Positions 12,102 to 24,004 of a stretch of 64,000 nucleotides of DNA are shown in pieces (the stretch's first letter is position 1; every line of letters starts with the position of its first letter). This DNA is from Diphasiastrum complanatum (lineage: Eukaryota; Streptophyta; Lycopodiopsida; Lycopodiales; Lycopodiaceae). The stretch covers positions 28,226,861 through 28,290,860 of the forward strand of contig CM055109.1 of NCBI GenBank assembly GCA_029204225.1, given 5' to 3'. Both the position numbers and the translations under genes were made by a program. The notes under the pieces are model-generated. The model worked only from the letters and a program-made list of their open reading frames with translations, had not been told where the DNA came from and ran no database searches.

Positions 12102-13274
12102 ATGAATCTTGCAGAGCCAGGAGAAGAAGAAAGGATAGTGCATGTGGGAGAACAGTTAACACCCACGCAATTCAAGAGACTACGATCCTTGTTGGTGAAA
12201 TATAAAGATTGTTTTGGTTGGAGCTATAGTGATCTAAAGGTTATTCCGCCAACAGTAGTCCAACATACCATACCCTTGGTGGACGGAGCAGTCCCCAAGG
12301 TGAGCCGTTACTACCGCTGCAACCCAAATTATACAGAACTGATCAAGCAGGAGTTGCAAAAGCTAATGGACGCAGATTTCATTTACGAGATCGAGCACAC
12401 GGAATGGGTATCGCCGATAGTTATAGTACCCAAGAAGAATGGCAAAATGCGGATTTGTGTGAATCTGAAGGCGCTAAATGCAGTCACCAAAAAGGACCAT
12501 TTTCCTTTACCATTTACGGAAAGTGTCCTCGACAGGGTAGCTGGCGCATTTTTATCAAAGTATCCCCACGAGTCATCTCGAGGCGGTTGGCAGATATCGT
12601 TTTCTACTCAGACAATCAAGGGCAAAGAATTGCAAGTGTTACCTGCCCTCCAGCCACAACCAGAGTGGCATCAGCAGTTATTCGAAAGAGACCCTGCGGC
12701 CATCAGGGCCTACGTGACAAGTCCACAACAATTACGGGTGAATGTGCATTTCCTGCCATGTACACGAAGATCCAAATGGGCGGAATGCGGCACCCCTCTG
12801 GACAAGATCACACTTCATAATTTTAATTGGCCGATCATACCATCACAATATGGGTGGAAGACGGATGTAGACGCCAGAAGGGCTCTCACCACGTTCAAAA
12901 ACCAGTATATCAATTGCCTTGATCCCACAGTCCGCGCGATAGCCACTTACGCCTGGGACTTAGAACACCTGATGAGAATCGAAACTAAATGGGATGATTT
13001 TCTTCCTGCAATATTCTTTGATCCTAATAAGGCGCTAGCTTCCAACAAAGTCGAAGATCAACTGCCAGTCGCTCGTGTATATTACCGAGCTACATTCCTT
13101 GGAGAACCCTGGACGCACCGATTCCAAGACTGGATCGATCAAGAATGGCTAACAAGAGTCCACAAGTCCTTCCACACACTCAAGGACTTGAAGAAACTGG
13201 ACCGTCTCAACTTCATGGAAGACGTTACGGGTTACCTGATCCACCAGAGGCGGGCAAAGAGGATGCTATACTAA
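12102..13274 (+). pseudogene. chimeric 390-codon frame: gypsy-A RT N-terminus fused to ORF3 C-terminus
   Basis: Residues 1 to about 145 are the start of a Ty3/gypsy RT: VGEQLTPTQFKRLRSLL, HTIPLVDGA, YRCNPNYTELIKQEL, WVSPIVIVPKKNGKMRICV, LKALNAVTKKDHFPLPF and TESVLDRVAGA. The frame then passes, without a stop, into ORF3-derived sequence ending in the conserved C-terminal domain (DPAAIRAYVTSPQQLRVN, RSKWAECGTPLD, YGWKTDVDARRAL, TKWDDFLPAIFFDPNKAL, QLPVARVYY, GYLIHQRRAKRMLY). The RT catalytic Asp residues, RNase H and integrase are all deleted. The stop lies 46 bp before the 3' LTR. Whether the frame is expressed is unknown; an in-frame deletion of element DNA explains it. Confidence 0.75.
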
Positions 13275-13320
13275 ACCGGCAGAGTGCCGAGGGACCGACA
13301 CTACTTCAGGCCGTGGGTCC

Positions 13321-14070
13321 TGTTAATAAATAAAATCATCCAATAAAATGTGTTGCGAGGGCATGACATCCTGCGTGTATAAGCCCATGGCCCAATGAGC
13401 ACGCAAATAAAGTTGTAAATAAAATAAACATGACTTGGGCCTTGGAATTAAAATAAAACTAGAGGCCCAATGTCATTTTTGAACTTAGAGATCACTTTTT
13501 AGAGTTGGGTCCAAATTGGGACTCACATGAATCTTGTGATTTCTAATGTACTTTTTGTGGACCCTTGGATCAAATTGGGTCCAAGATGAATGGATAGGAT
13601 CATTGTGAATAGTAGCCAATAGGATTGAGGGGCAAGGGCAAGGGCCTTCCCCATTTTATAAAAAGGCACCATTTGTACACTATTTCGACGCTTAATGAGA
13701 AGGAGGAAACTCTACCATTTTTGGAAGGGAAGCATCCTCATTTGCTATTCACTACTTGTTAATGCTCTTGATTGTGTTTTCCATTGCTTTCTATTTCCAT
13801 GTTTATTGTTTGCCATAGTGAATGCTTTTCCATTAGCAAACATAAGGAGCATTTGAGCTAACCTCCACCCTCTCTCTCTATCGCTCTCTCTTTCTCTCTT
13901 CTCTTCTCAACCTCTTTTTTTCTATCCCTTCCCTTCACCCAAATCATGATGAATGTTAGTGTAGAGGAGTAGAGTTAAAGGAGAATAGTGTTAGTGGTGA
14001 TTAGAGTTAAGGGAGAAAGTAGGAAATTAACTAAAAGTAGCATCTATGCATAGTTAGGTACCTATCCAGT
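13321..14070 (+). mobile_element. gypsy-A 3' LTR (element 2)
   Basis: It begins TGTTAATAAATAAAATC, lacking about 20 bp found at the start of the other two copies, and then follows the LTR at 5650-6436 (inverted) block by block. A TATA box (TATAAAAA, 13657-13664) is followed by the region 'gcttaatgag', a CT-rich tract (13871-13911) and ACCTC-rich sequence. The 3' end is estimated from the switch to minus-strand integrase sequence near 14075. Confidence 0.7.
13657..13664 (+). promoter_or_regulatory. TATA box of gypsy-A LTR
   Basis: TATAAAAA within the LTR, conserved in position in the inverted copy at about 17900 and suited to be the retrotransposon promoter. The transcription start was not determined. 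Confidence 0.5.
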
Positions 14071-14074
14071 GATC

Positions 14075-14956
14075 TAACCCTTGTTGACAGGTGGGAGGGC
14101 TATACTACGCGAGATCTTCGATCCTACATCTGCTTCCTTCTTGATCCCATCTGGATCTGGATCCCCCTTGGACCCTGATGGATTTTCCCGATCATGCCAG
14201 ATCCGGCCGAATCTTGATGGATCTAGCTTGATTTGGCTTGACCTTCCTAGATCTAGTGGTGATGGTCTATCATAATAGCTTTTTGTAACGTGCTGCCACC
14301 AATCTGGATCTATCTCACTGCGGTGGCCAGTACTTGTGCAACCGGCTACTGTTGATGGGTGTATCGAACGATGTCCCATCTAGCTTCTCTAAATTCATGG
14401 CTCCATGATTAAGAATTTCCTTGATCCGATAAGGACCTTCGCCTGTCAATTTTAATTTCTCCTTGATCGCCTTGGTTTTATACATCAGGACCAGATCTCC
14501 GGAGCGAAGATCCTTCTTTTGTAACCTGCGATCATGCCATGCTTTGCGTCTTTCCTTTTCAGTTGCCAGTGCATGCACAGCTAGTAAGCGTGTTTCACAG
14601 AGTTTATGCAGAGCTTCATGGCGTCGTTGTAGAGATTTGGATTCATTAAGACGTTGTGTTGTGGCAATCCTTAATGAAGGGACTGAAAACTCTACTGGCA
14701 TCACAACATCCTGACCATATATCAATTGGAAAGGTGTTTGATCAGTGCTTCACTTATATGTTGTCTTGAATGCCCACAGAGCAGCATGCAACTTATGTTC
14801 CCAATCTAATCTGCTAGCTTCAATTGTTTTCGTGAGCACGCTACACAGGATCTTATTGGATGATTCTGCTTGGCCATTACCATGAGGATAATAAGGCGTA
14901 CTAGCTCTATGGATCACGAAGAATTCCTCCAACAGGACCTTGATTGTTATGTCCAT
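14075..14956 (-). pseudogene. gypsy-A integrase C-terminal half (element 3)
   Basis: The minus strand reads LLEEFFVIHRASTPYYPHGN then GQAESSNKIL (the catalytic Glu region of gypsy integrase), LDWEHKLHAALWAFKTTYK, then in another frame the region MIYGQDVVMPVEF, RRKAWHDRR, GDLVLMYK, LTGEGPYRIKEIL, a typical post-core C-terminal domain. The N-terminal half has been separated by the insertion at 14945-15780. It ends near 14075 against the plus-strand LTR of element 2, so the 3' part of element 3, including any ORF3, is missing. A low-complexity tail (14074-14380) rich in D, P, R and S follows the domain. Confidence 0.82.
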
Positions 14957-15780
14957 GTCCTGTACAAGAGAATAGGAATAATTCCTGATGTGGATAGTCG
15001 GTCACTCCAGGTGTATATGGTTATTGGTTATGCCTCGTCATTCCGGGCTTGGCCTGTAAAGTAATTAATAATCATATGAGGGCCCAGACCTATAATTGGA
15101 CAGAGGAGCACATGCATTGTGAATGACTACTTTAATGCAAGAATAGGAGGTAAATAGCTCAATATAGGTTGCTTGGGGATCCTAGAAAGAATATTCTCTC
15201 TCTCATGAGGAGAATATGTCCATTGGAAACTCGCCCATCCTCCTATTGGAAATTTAGTTTCTTGCTCATGAGAAATAGAGTTCTTTGGTAGTTGAGTTGG
15301 AAGATTCTCAGTGAATTATGTAAGTAACATATGCAGATTGTGGATATCTGTCAGTTTATAGCCGATGTTTATGTATAGGAACATAGTTGGATAAGTTGCT
15401 TATGTACATCTTAATCTTGTGGATCTATTATGTGTTTCCTATGTACTGAGTTTATATCGTATACTTAAACTAGTCAGAGTACATAGACATATGAACAAGT
15501 AATGTGTGGAACAGTTACTTGCAAGTTAATGTCTCTTTATGTGGAAAGGATAATTTATTAGCTTATTTATGGTTTGGAAGAAGATCTGAATGTGGTGTTA
15601 TACATGTATAATTGAGATCTGCACCTAGACATTTAAGATTTCTGAATCATTTACAATTAACATGAGTAATTGGATTACTCCTGATTAGAATTTAATTGGA
15701 TAAATAAGCAGTGTGAAGAGAATTCACCGAAAACTGTTTATTTGGATCTATATTGCTTATAAGTCACATGATTAGTGAGT
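14945..15780 (+). mobile_element. gypsy-B LTR-derived insertion in gypsy-A pol
   Basis: The segment splits the minus-strand gypsy-A pol between integrase and RNase H. It begins TGTTATGTCCATGTCC, the same start as at 59267 and close to the LTR start at 21932 (TGTTTTGTCCATGGCC). The first about 310 bp follow the LTR at 21932-22290, including the block with 'aactcgccc'. From about 15265 to 15760 it follows 20835-21315. In the 20-22 kb locus these two blocks lie in the opposite order, so this copy is either rearranged or shows an LTR whose 3' part survives elsewhere. Right edge approximate. Confidence 0.6.
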
Positions 15781-16703
15781 CATTTGGATTCATTCATGAG
15801 AACTGTGCGTAGTATATAGAAGATTCTTGATATAAAATATTTTTTGAAAGACAAATATCCTAAGTTATTGACTATATCCTTTTTGTGTTCACCTGGCCAG
15901 GTTAAGACTGCTCCAACTGCATACTTCGATGCATCCGTATGCACATGAAACTCAATGGACCAATTGGGTGGGCGTAAGATTGGTGCTGAAACCAATGCAT
16001 CTTTAAGCTTTTGGAAAGCCTTCAAGGCTTCCTCGTTCCAATGTGGATCCATTGTGAGTTTGTAAATTGGTCGAGCTAATTTTGCAAAATCAAGAATGAA
16101 GATCCTATAATAGTGAGCATGACCCATGAAGATGTAGACTTCGTGGATCATTCCCGATGGTGGTAGATCAACAATGATCCTGAACTTTGATAGGTCTGTG
16201 GCGATCCCGTGTCTTGACACTATATGGCCGAGAATCAAGCCATGTGTCACCCAAAATTGACATTTTTTTGGATTCAAGGAGATCTGGAAGTTGCAACATT
16301 TTTGTAGCACCTTCTCCAAATTGGATAAGTGTTCTGAATTTGGCCCATGCACGCGCAGATCGTCCAAGAAAATTTCCAATTTTTTTTGCAAATATTCTTT
16401 GAATGCCGCTTGCATGACACACTGAAAGGTGCTTGGGGCATTGCAAAGTCCGAATGGCATCACTTTATAGGCATAGGTTCCCCATTCCGTGGAAAATGTT
16501 GTCTTGTGTTGTATCTTTACCTGGTTGTAGCCGCTGAAGCCGTCTAAAAAACTGTAGGCTTCGGCGCCAACTACTCTGTCAAGGACACTTTCTGTAAATG
16601 GTAAAGAAAAATGATCCTTTTTGGTGACTGCATTTAGCACCTTCAGATTCACACAAATTCACATTTTTTCGTTCTTCTTGGGTACTATAACTATCGGCGA
16701 TAC
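15781..16703 (-). pseudogene. gypsy-A reverse transcriptase and start of RNase H (element 3)
   Basis: A 290-codon minus-strand frame holds the RT: NLKVLNAVTKKDHFSLPF, FLDGFSGYNQVKI, TYAYKVMPFGLCNAPSTFQ, the active site IFLDD (FLDD in place of YIDD/YVDD), NPKKCQFWV, LGHIVSRHGI, the NWSIEFHVHTDASKYAVGAV start of RNase H, and then drift after WPGEHKKDI. RT starts in a preceding frame, with a stop near 16650. RNase H is cut by the insertion that ends near 15780. Order and orientation link it to the integrase at 14075-14956. Confidence 0.88.
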
Positions 16704-17869
16704 TCATTCCATGTGCTCAATTTCATAAATGAAATCTGCATCCATCAACTTCTGCAACTCCTGCTTGATCAGCTCTATATAATTCGGGTTACAACGGTAG
16801 TAACGGCTTACCTTGGAGACTGCTCCATCCACCAAGGGTATGCTGTGTTGGACTACTGTTGGTGGAATGCCCTTCAGATCACTGTAACTCCAGGCAAAAC
16901 AGTCTTTATACTCCACCAACAAGGATCGTAGTCTCTTGAATTGTGTGGACGTTAACTGTTCTCCCACATACACTATATTTTCTTCTTCACCTAGCTCGGC
17001 AAGTTTCATCGGCTGTGTTTGCGCAGGTCCCTCGAAGACTTGTTTCGCTGGTGCCTGACTTTGATCAGGTTCTCGTTGGGCTTGCGGCATCATAATTACC
17101 ACGTCGTCCAAGGTATAATTTTTGAAAGCCTCAGGCATCTCATGAACTGGAGCCCGTCGAGATTCCTCTTTCAGCATATTGATCTTAGCCCAACTGGTCA
17201 TCTTTTGATTTATAGAAGATGACGCTATATCTGAGTCCATCTTGATTGACTTCAAAGAATCCAACACCTTCTTTTTGCTCTTTTTTGTCATTTTGGTGGA
17301 TTCGTCCTTGTTGTCATTCATCGGAACTGCCGTGACATTCGCCTCGTGGTTGCGAATATCAACATCCACTATAGCTATCACCTCTTTGGGTAGATCACTC
17401 CATCGAATCACCTGGTTGTAGTGTTGCTTCAGCTGATTCTTCTTATTTGCAGGTGCCTTGGGTGGATCGATCCTTAGACTTTCACCATAGCAGACTTTTG
17501 CGGCGGTTGAGCTGATACTTTCTTGATTCCGTAACAATCTGGGTCCATGTGGTGTAGGACCTGCTCATCAGTCAGCTAAATCTCCTTATTATAAGTTATA
17601 GCATGTTGTCAAGGGACTGAATCATCGTCCACTAGGTTCTCAATAGGTTCCGCTGACAGCCATGCTACGTTTATCATATTCACCCCAAATGTGATTGGTG
17701 TGTCCATAGTGTAACACTTGGGTGAAGATGTACTAGGTTCAGGATCTGATTCATATTGACATACGTGGCAGTCAATAGTTGCTAATGCATCCGTCCATCT
17801 CACGACATCCATCTCTAAATCATAGTGATCTCCCTTGGCTGGCCTTGGGAGATCAACCGTGCTATTAAG
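16704..17869 (-). pseudogene. gypsy-A protease-RT spacer and RT N-terminus (element 3)
   Basis: Two open stretches (17609-17887 and 16704-17537) carry the same spacer as 11240-12400: MDTPITFGVNMINVAWLSAE, HEANVTAVPM, KINMLKEESRRAPVHEMPEA, VGEQLTSTQFKRLRSLL, YRCNPNYIELIKQEL and FIYEIEHME. It is near-identical to the plus-strand copy and in inverted orientation. At its 5' end (17870) it is fused straight to LTR sequence. The normal leader, gag and protease active site are therefore missing, which points to a deletion joining the LTR interior to the spacer. Confidence 0.82.
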
Positions 17870-18245
17870 CATGGAAATAGAGTACAAATGGTGTCTTTTT
17901 ATAAATGGGAAGGCCCTTGCCCCAAAATCCTATTGGCTAATATTTATATTGATCCTATCCATTCATCTTGGACCCAACTTGATCCAAGGGTCCATGAAAT
18001 TCACAAGATTCATGTGAGTCCCAAATTGGACCCAACTCTAAAAAAGTAATCTCTAAGTTTAAAATTGACTTTGGGCCTCAAGTTTTATTTTACTTACAAA
18101 GGTCCCAAGCCTATTATTTTAATTACAACTTAGCTTGCGTGCTCATTGAGCCATGGGCTTATACGCGCAGGATGCCATGCCCTTGTAACACATTTTATTG
18201 GTCGATTTTATTTATTTACAATTCGTCGGGAATACCCCCTACATA
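17870..18245 (-). mobile_element. gypsy-A 5' LTR, 3'-truncated (element 3)
   Basis: The minus strand begins TGTAGGGGGTATTCCC at about 18242 and matches the first part of the other gypsy-A LTRs up to 'gcttaat' (about 17875). There it breaks and continues as pol spacer. The 3' third of the LTR (CT-rich part), primer site and gag are absent. Confidence 0.78.
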
Positions 18246-18869
18246 ATTCTATAAATTGGTTTGCATGTGTTAGAGTTAGAGTTGTATGTCATGAATTTCC
18301 ACTTTATTGTAGTGAAAAAACCTGGAAAAAAGCCAAAAAAAATCATTATTTTTGCTTGTTTTTTTCATAAAGTTGGGTAGTAATTGGCGTAAAACACCAT
18401 GTAGAGCTTGTAAAGAAGTGGACCAAAGTCTTTTGAAGCTTTCCCTGAAGTTAGAGCCAAGAATTCCAGCAATTGAGCTTGTAGGAAGTCAAAAAGTTCA
18501 AAAAATGACCATTTTTGGTGATTTTTGGGGGATGGATCTCTCCAAATCCATAAGGAGATCACTCTAGAATTATTTAAAGCATGATTAGCATTTCTTTTCA
18601 CCTTCCCAACAAGCTATCAGACCTATAAATTGATGGCCGATGGCTTATGCACCATCTCCATCAATTTTGAAGCTATTTTGACTTTTACAAATCAATAAAT
18701 CTTCGTTCTTAGCCTATACTGCATCTTAGGATTAGTATAAATGCTTCATGGAAGTCTAATTGATTTTTTAAGACTGTTGGTAGCATCAATTATGGGCTGA
18801 AATGGGTGTTTGCACGTTTTTGCATGATTTTGTCTTGTGAAAATGCGCCTTACTACAGATTTTCTAACA

Positions 18870-19070
18870 CTCTGATCTAGCACATGTGAAGCCTAGGTGG
18901 TAGGCTGATGTGGCAAGCATCTTGTTCACTTGGTCTCCCTCTGTGCTGAGCTTTACAGCACCCAATTTGGTGTCTTGTAGCCAAAGCTATGATCATTTGA
19001 AATTTTGCAATTTTGTGAGTAAAATTGGCAAAATTTGGAATTGTTCTGATTGCATGCCAGTCATTTTCCT
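18870..19070 (+). repeat. dispersed repeat, copy 1
   Basis: It is collinear with 62425-62615: both have 'gtgaagcct', a gtgtcttg/gcatcttg block, 'ctttaca', CCAATTTGGTGTC, and end in GAATTGTTCTGATTGCATGC. It probably belongs to a non-coding LTR element interior. Confidence 0.7.
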
Positions 19071-20834
19071 AATTTGTAGTACTGTAGTTGCATGGTTTGG
19101 TTGCATGCTGATGATATAATCGATTTGAGTTGGGTCACAAATAAGTGATATTGGCTAACAAATTCCGTAAAACTGAAGTTTACGTAAAAAAATTTCGAAA
19201 TGAAATTTTGTAACTAATGTAGTGTGCTTTGCATGCCAGTTTGACATTGGATTTGAAATACTAGGAATTGGACAGTGTTTCGATTTTTTGATTTCAATTG
19301 TCTTTTGTACTAACAGTATTTTCATCAAAATTTTGAATTACATGAAATAAAACAAAAATTGAGTTTTCCGAAAAAAAAATCAAAATTTTGGTCATTTTTT
19401 CGTTATCTATGGAATCGGTCTAGATTAGTGAATTGATTAAATTGAGTTTATCAAACAAAATTAGTCACAGTGTTTTCACTAAGTCTAAATTATTTTTCGG
19501 TGATAGATAAGTAAAATTGGCAAAAGGAACCGCAATGAAATTACCGACGGCTTTTATTGTACTGTCATTTTTTTAACTTTTGGGGTTGAAAATTCTCAGA
19601 TTGAAAATTTAAATCTAAATTTTTTTTTTTCCTTTTTTGTTGAATTTCAATTTGGTTAAAAATTTGAAATCAGTTACTTGTTTGTTAGTTTTCTAATCGA
19701 TTCTGATCACTAGAAATCAGTCAAGTGAACGTTTGTGCAAGATACTTGTCAAATTTGAGCTAAAATTGTCAAACAGTATGAAATGACCAAATTGAATGAG
19801 TGGCAACAATATTCTTTATCTAAACAGTAAATCTAACAGGATACGGTTCAAGAATTACTGAAATCCTACTGGTGGGATTTCCATTCATGTAATTTCATAT
19901 TCTATGTTTGGATAGGTTTTGTCAATATTAACGGAGTAATGCCAAACCAGTCAATAAAAAAAAAAACAGTCTAATTTGATTGGAAAATTTGTAATAATAG
20001 GAATTACATAACTTAGTTCATTTTCGGTAAAATCCTACGGCGAATTATCAGACTGATTTATATGATTCTTTCCAACATGAAGTTATTTTTCTGAAAGAAT
20101 GTTATGTCATATAAATTACTACTTGTGTGAATAGACTTGGAATTCAGATAAATTCTAAGGTTAAAATGTTTCAATTTCTTAAACCTAGAATATCTCTGTT
20201 GCATAAATGGATTTCGATGGAATAGTAGTTTCTATCACTCAAGCTGGAATAATTTGAAGGAGAAGTCCTGGTTGTAATGAAGTGAATCCTTTAGTGGAAG
20301 CACTTATTACTGACTTTTCTTGGATTTGGATATTTTCATATATCATCTTTCCAGTTAACTTTTATTGAAATTGATAATTTCATTAAAAGGAGGAGTGAAG
20401 TGGTGGGATAAAATTCTATTTGGGAATCTATTAGTTGCATAGTTTTTTGGAAGAGAACCAATTGTGATATAGAAATGCGATTTGGTTTGAAAGTAATTTC
20501 GAATAGATTCAAAGTAAGATACCTAATTGGAACTTTTCGAATAAGAGAAATTCTCTAGAGATTGTGTGGACAATCTGGAACAAGTTTGGAATTTGAATCA
20601 TTATCAATAAGTAGTATAGTAAAAGGTCAAAGGTTACTAATTCCATTTTGATTGGAATAGAAGTAAGTTTGATCAGAAATTAAGTCTGAGAGTTTTGTAT
20701 TGGATCAACCTTATCTTTGTTATGGTACTAGATCAGAGAGGGTTGATTTAGTAGGAGAAATTATGTAATTAGAGGTAAGTTGGATTGAAAAATTGTTGAG
20801 AGTGAATTTTATTCGTCTCAGAGATTTTTTGGAT

Positions 20835-21315
20835 ATGTTATATACTCATGAGAAATAGATACAAGATCTCAATGAGATATGTGAGTAACATATGTGGGTT
20901 CTGGAGGAATCTGCCAGGTATGAATGTGTTATGTACTGGGTCATAGTGAAATTATTCTCATATGTGCACGATTAATCTTGTATGAATCTACTGTGTAATC
21001 CTAGTTACTAAAGTTATCGGGTGCACTTAACCTAGTCAGCGAACATAAGCATATGATCAAGTATTGTTTTAACAGATACTTGCAGAGTTAACAAATCTGT
21101 GTATAGAAGATTTATGGATTAACTTATAAATGATTTGGGTAAGGATCTAAATGTGGTGTTATACTAGTATAATTGAATTCTTCATCTAGACATTTGAGAT
21201 TTATGAATCATTGGCAATTAACTTGAGTAGTTGATTACTCCAGAGTTAAGTTAATTGGCAAAACGATCAGTGTGATGTGGATTCACCAAAAATTGATGGC
21301 TTTGAGTTATATTTT
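20835..21315 (+). repeat. dispersed repeat matching 15265-15760
   Basis: The stretch from ctcatgagaaatagat to TTCACCAAAAA is collinear with 15265-15760 (shared anchors: gtaacatatg, aatgtggtgttatac, 'cacctagacattt/catctagacattt', gattactcc). The two copies are in the same orientation. Confidence 0.7.
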
Positions 21316-21931
21316 GATTGGATCTCATGTTATCATAGGGGACAAACAAGTCTATTAAGATGAATGAATGTTATTTTCTTGCATTTGGTGCTAGAAACAT
21401 GAGCATATAACTCAAAAGAGTACTTAGGATACTCAGATTTGAGTTTAATCATTCTATATCTTAATGATTCTCTTAGAGATTCTAATTGAATGAATTATCA
21501 TATCTTAGAATTTGGATTCTAAGGATATTTGTACTTGAAAGCTTATGAATTATTTGTCAGAGTTGTGGATGATTTCAGACTATAATTATAATTATTTTAT
21601 TATTTCTTTACCTTTAATCTCTTAAGTTTGGTTATTTAACCCAATGTTTCATGTAAGTGCTTTACATGAAGGTGATGTTACTAACTTGAGAGGTGAATGT
21701 AATCCAGATGAAAAAATTTATCGCTTAGTGTACTTTTCAAACCTGAGTTGTACTCCAGTGCAGAGATTATCACTTGGAAAATAGGATTATCTCTGAGTAC
21801 TTGTTTGATGTGAAAGTTGGACTAAGGATAATGATTTTCTAGGTTGGTATTGAAAGTTAAAAGAACTGTTCTTGTTATTCTCTCCTATTTAGAGAGCTTC
21901 TAAGGATAGAAGCAATTTAAGGAGGGAAGAA

Positions 21932-22290
21932 TGTTTTGTCCATGGCCAGTAAGTAGGATTCAGTATATTCCTAGTCTTGGATACACGGTACTCCAGTAAA
22001 TCAAGCTGTTAGCTATGCCACGTCATACTGAATGTGACCCGTAAGTAACTAATATCCTTGTGAGGCCCAAAATACACTAAATGGAGTTAGTACAAGGTTT
22101 GGGATAGTCAAGGCATGTGTAGAGTTATCAATAGCAATTCTATGAATAGAGCATTTATGCATAGAGACTCTATTATGGAGGAATCTATGTATAGGAGAGT
22201 TAGGGCCTTGCATGTCTATGTGCACAGGTGGCTCATATAAGAAGAGGCCAAACTCGCCCTACTCCTCATTGTGATCATTGATTCATTGCC
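21932..22290 (+). mobile_element. gypsy-B LTR
   Basis: It starts TGTTTTGTCCATGGCC immediately after the purine tract ggagggaagaa. The same order of blocks occurs at 14945-15250, ending with 'aactcgccctactcctcatt' near 22250 (compare about 15228 and 63608). The 3' end was not resolved; sequence to about 22560 may still be LTR. Confidence 0.6.
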
Positions 22291-23465
22291 AGGGTTTCAC
22301 TCTACCTTCATGCTTCCTATTCCTTGGCTTGGGGGCAAAGCTTCTAGAGTTGATTGGTTGCTTCTACTTGGTTGGGTGGTTGCTCCATAGTGTGTTTTCC
22401 ATTGCGTTTTTGTCTTGTAAGCAAGATCTTAGGGAGCTCCCCTTACAATGTGATACATTTGTTCTTTCACTGCTATGCTCCGCTTTGGAAGATTGTCACT
22501 TACATAAGAAGATTGATGACATACTCTTGAAAGAACCGAAACTAAGAAAAAATATATATTGAGTTGTCAAGATGAATAGGCTGCAGCTTATAGGTGCAGT
22601 TCTACGTAAAAATACTAGAGTTAAATTCTACAACTCCATAGCACTTTATCTATTCTAGAAAAAAAAAAAAAAAACAAAGAATCTGAACTGAAGATTGCAA
22701 ACTTACTACATGATCAAATGAAGGATACCTTATGAATTGTTGTGATGGGTAATTGGTTTTGCATTAAATATTGTAATGTTGACTCATATGCATTGACTTT
22801 TTCAAAAAGGTTTTGATAAAATGGCTTGATATATATGAGAAAAATGTCATTGTTTAAGTCATCCATGTGTACTCGTGCTCCTTGCAACATAAGAAGTACT
22901 CAATTTGAAAACCATATATTCAAGCTATATGAATACGATGCATGATGTCTCATGCCTACTTTTTTTAATTAAAAATAATAATCACTTAATCTACAAATAT
23001 GCACACAAGATATAGAATTCTCTTGTTCTACATACCATTTTCAAAGTATGTTTCCCAAATCCATTTTTGTACATTCTTGTTCATGAATGTAAAAAAGGAA
23101 TGTAACTTGAAGGGTTTTCAAAGAGTGCTAAGATGTAGTCTAGGAATATGAAGCATTTGTGTGGGAAATGGCTAAAAATGGATTTTACTTTTGGCTTTGA
23201 ATGGGAGTTAGACAAGAGACTATATAAAAATGTTCAAGAATTGGGTGTCTATAATGACCTTCATGGAAGTAACCTTGATCAATGGCGAAAGGTATCAGTC
23301 TAATGTAGCTTGGACAAATTAGGCAATGGTCTGGTGTCAAGTGAAACATGACATAAAGATGACTTTGCTCTGTTTAAAGATATTAAAGTGTAGTCAAAAG
23401 AATGTTCTTCAATTTTGAGAGGCCTTTTGTGTTGTCAAAATACTATCATCGATAGGATTTTAAAC

Positions 23466-23515
<50 letters not shown>

Positions 23516-24004
23516 TTTAGTTGTTAAAATTATGATGGCTTAGGTTAAGCAATTATTTTTTTGGTTGGTCAATTGCCGAGACACTAAATGTTTTGAATTT
23601 TTGCTTAGTAATTATACATTATATTTTTTAATATTGTTCATGTGATATCTTAAATATGAATGTGCACAACACCTTCTAGGTCTCCTTTCATAGCCACCCA
23701 CACAATCTTGGGTTGTAACATAATGGACACCCACACAAGCTCCAAAATGGGCTAGGCCCTTAATGTGGTTGTATGTTGATGTATAATGTAAATATAATAG
23801 ATAAAGATGATATTGCAACAGACTTCTTTACAAACAAAAAAACCGCCTTATTTATCAAAGTATAGGTGCATGTATAGTTATGTGTCACATGATAATGAAA
23901 TTGAGCACCCAATGGCCATTCCCAAACATTGTGACTATACGTGTATTCATGGATGAGCAAAGGAATTATTTAGAAAAAAGATTATTCTTATATGTTTTCA
24001 TGTA
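22291..24004. other. non-coding interval
   Basis: It contains a 94-codon frame (22278-22562) rich in Leu and Cys and a 50-codon frame near 23150; neither shows a recognisable motif. The (TA)n tract lies inside. Nothing else was recognised. Confidence 0.4.
23470..23512. repeat. (TA)n microsatellite, about 43 bp
   Basis: A perfect TA dinucleotide tract in AT-rich DNA. Confidence 0.97.

Larger units (their letters stand above)
18246..21931 (+). other. 3.7-kb non-coding interval, probably interior of a gypsy-B-type element
   Basis: No coding motif was found on either strand; the longest frames are about 70-78 codons and look accidental. It ends at a polypurine-like ggagggaagaa directly before an LTR start at 21932. 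That makes the interval, or its right part, the interior of a non-autonomous LTR element. Two parts recur elsewhere: 18870-19070 (also 62425-62615) and 20835-21315 (also 15265-15760). Confidence 0.5.

Noticed and set aside
23147-23303. 50-codon frame near 23.15 kb as a gene fragment
   Set aside because: No family recognised, no neighbours; length is within chance for this composition.
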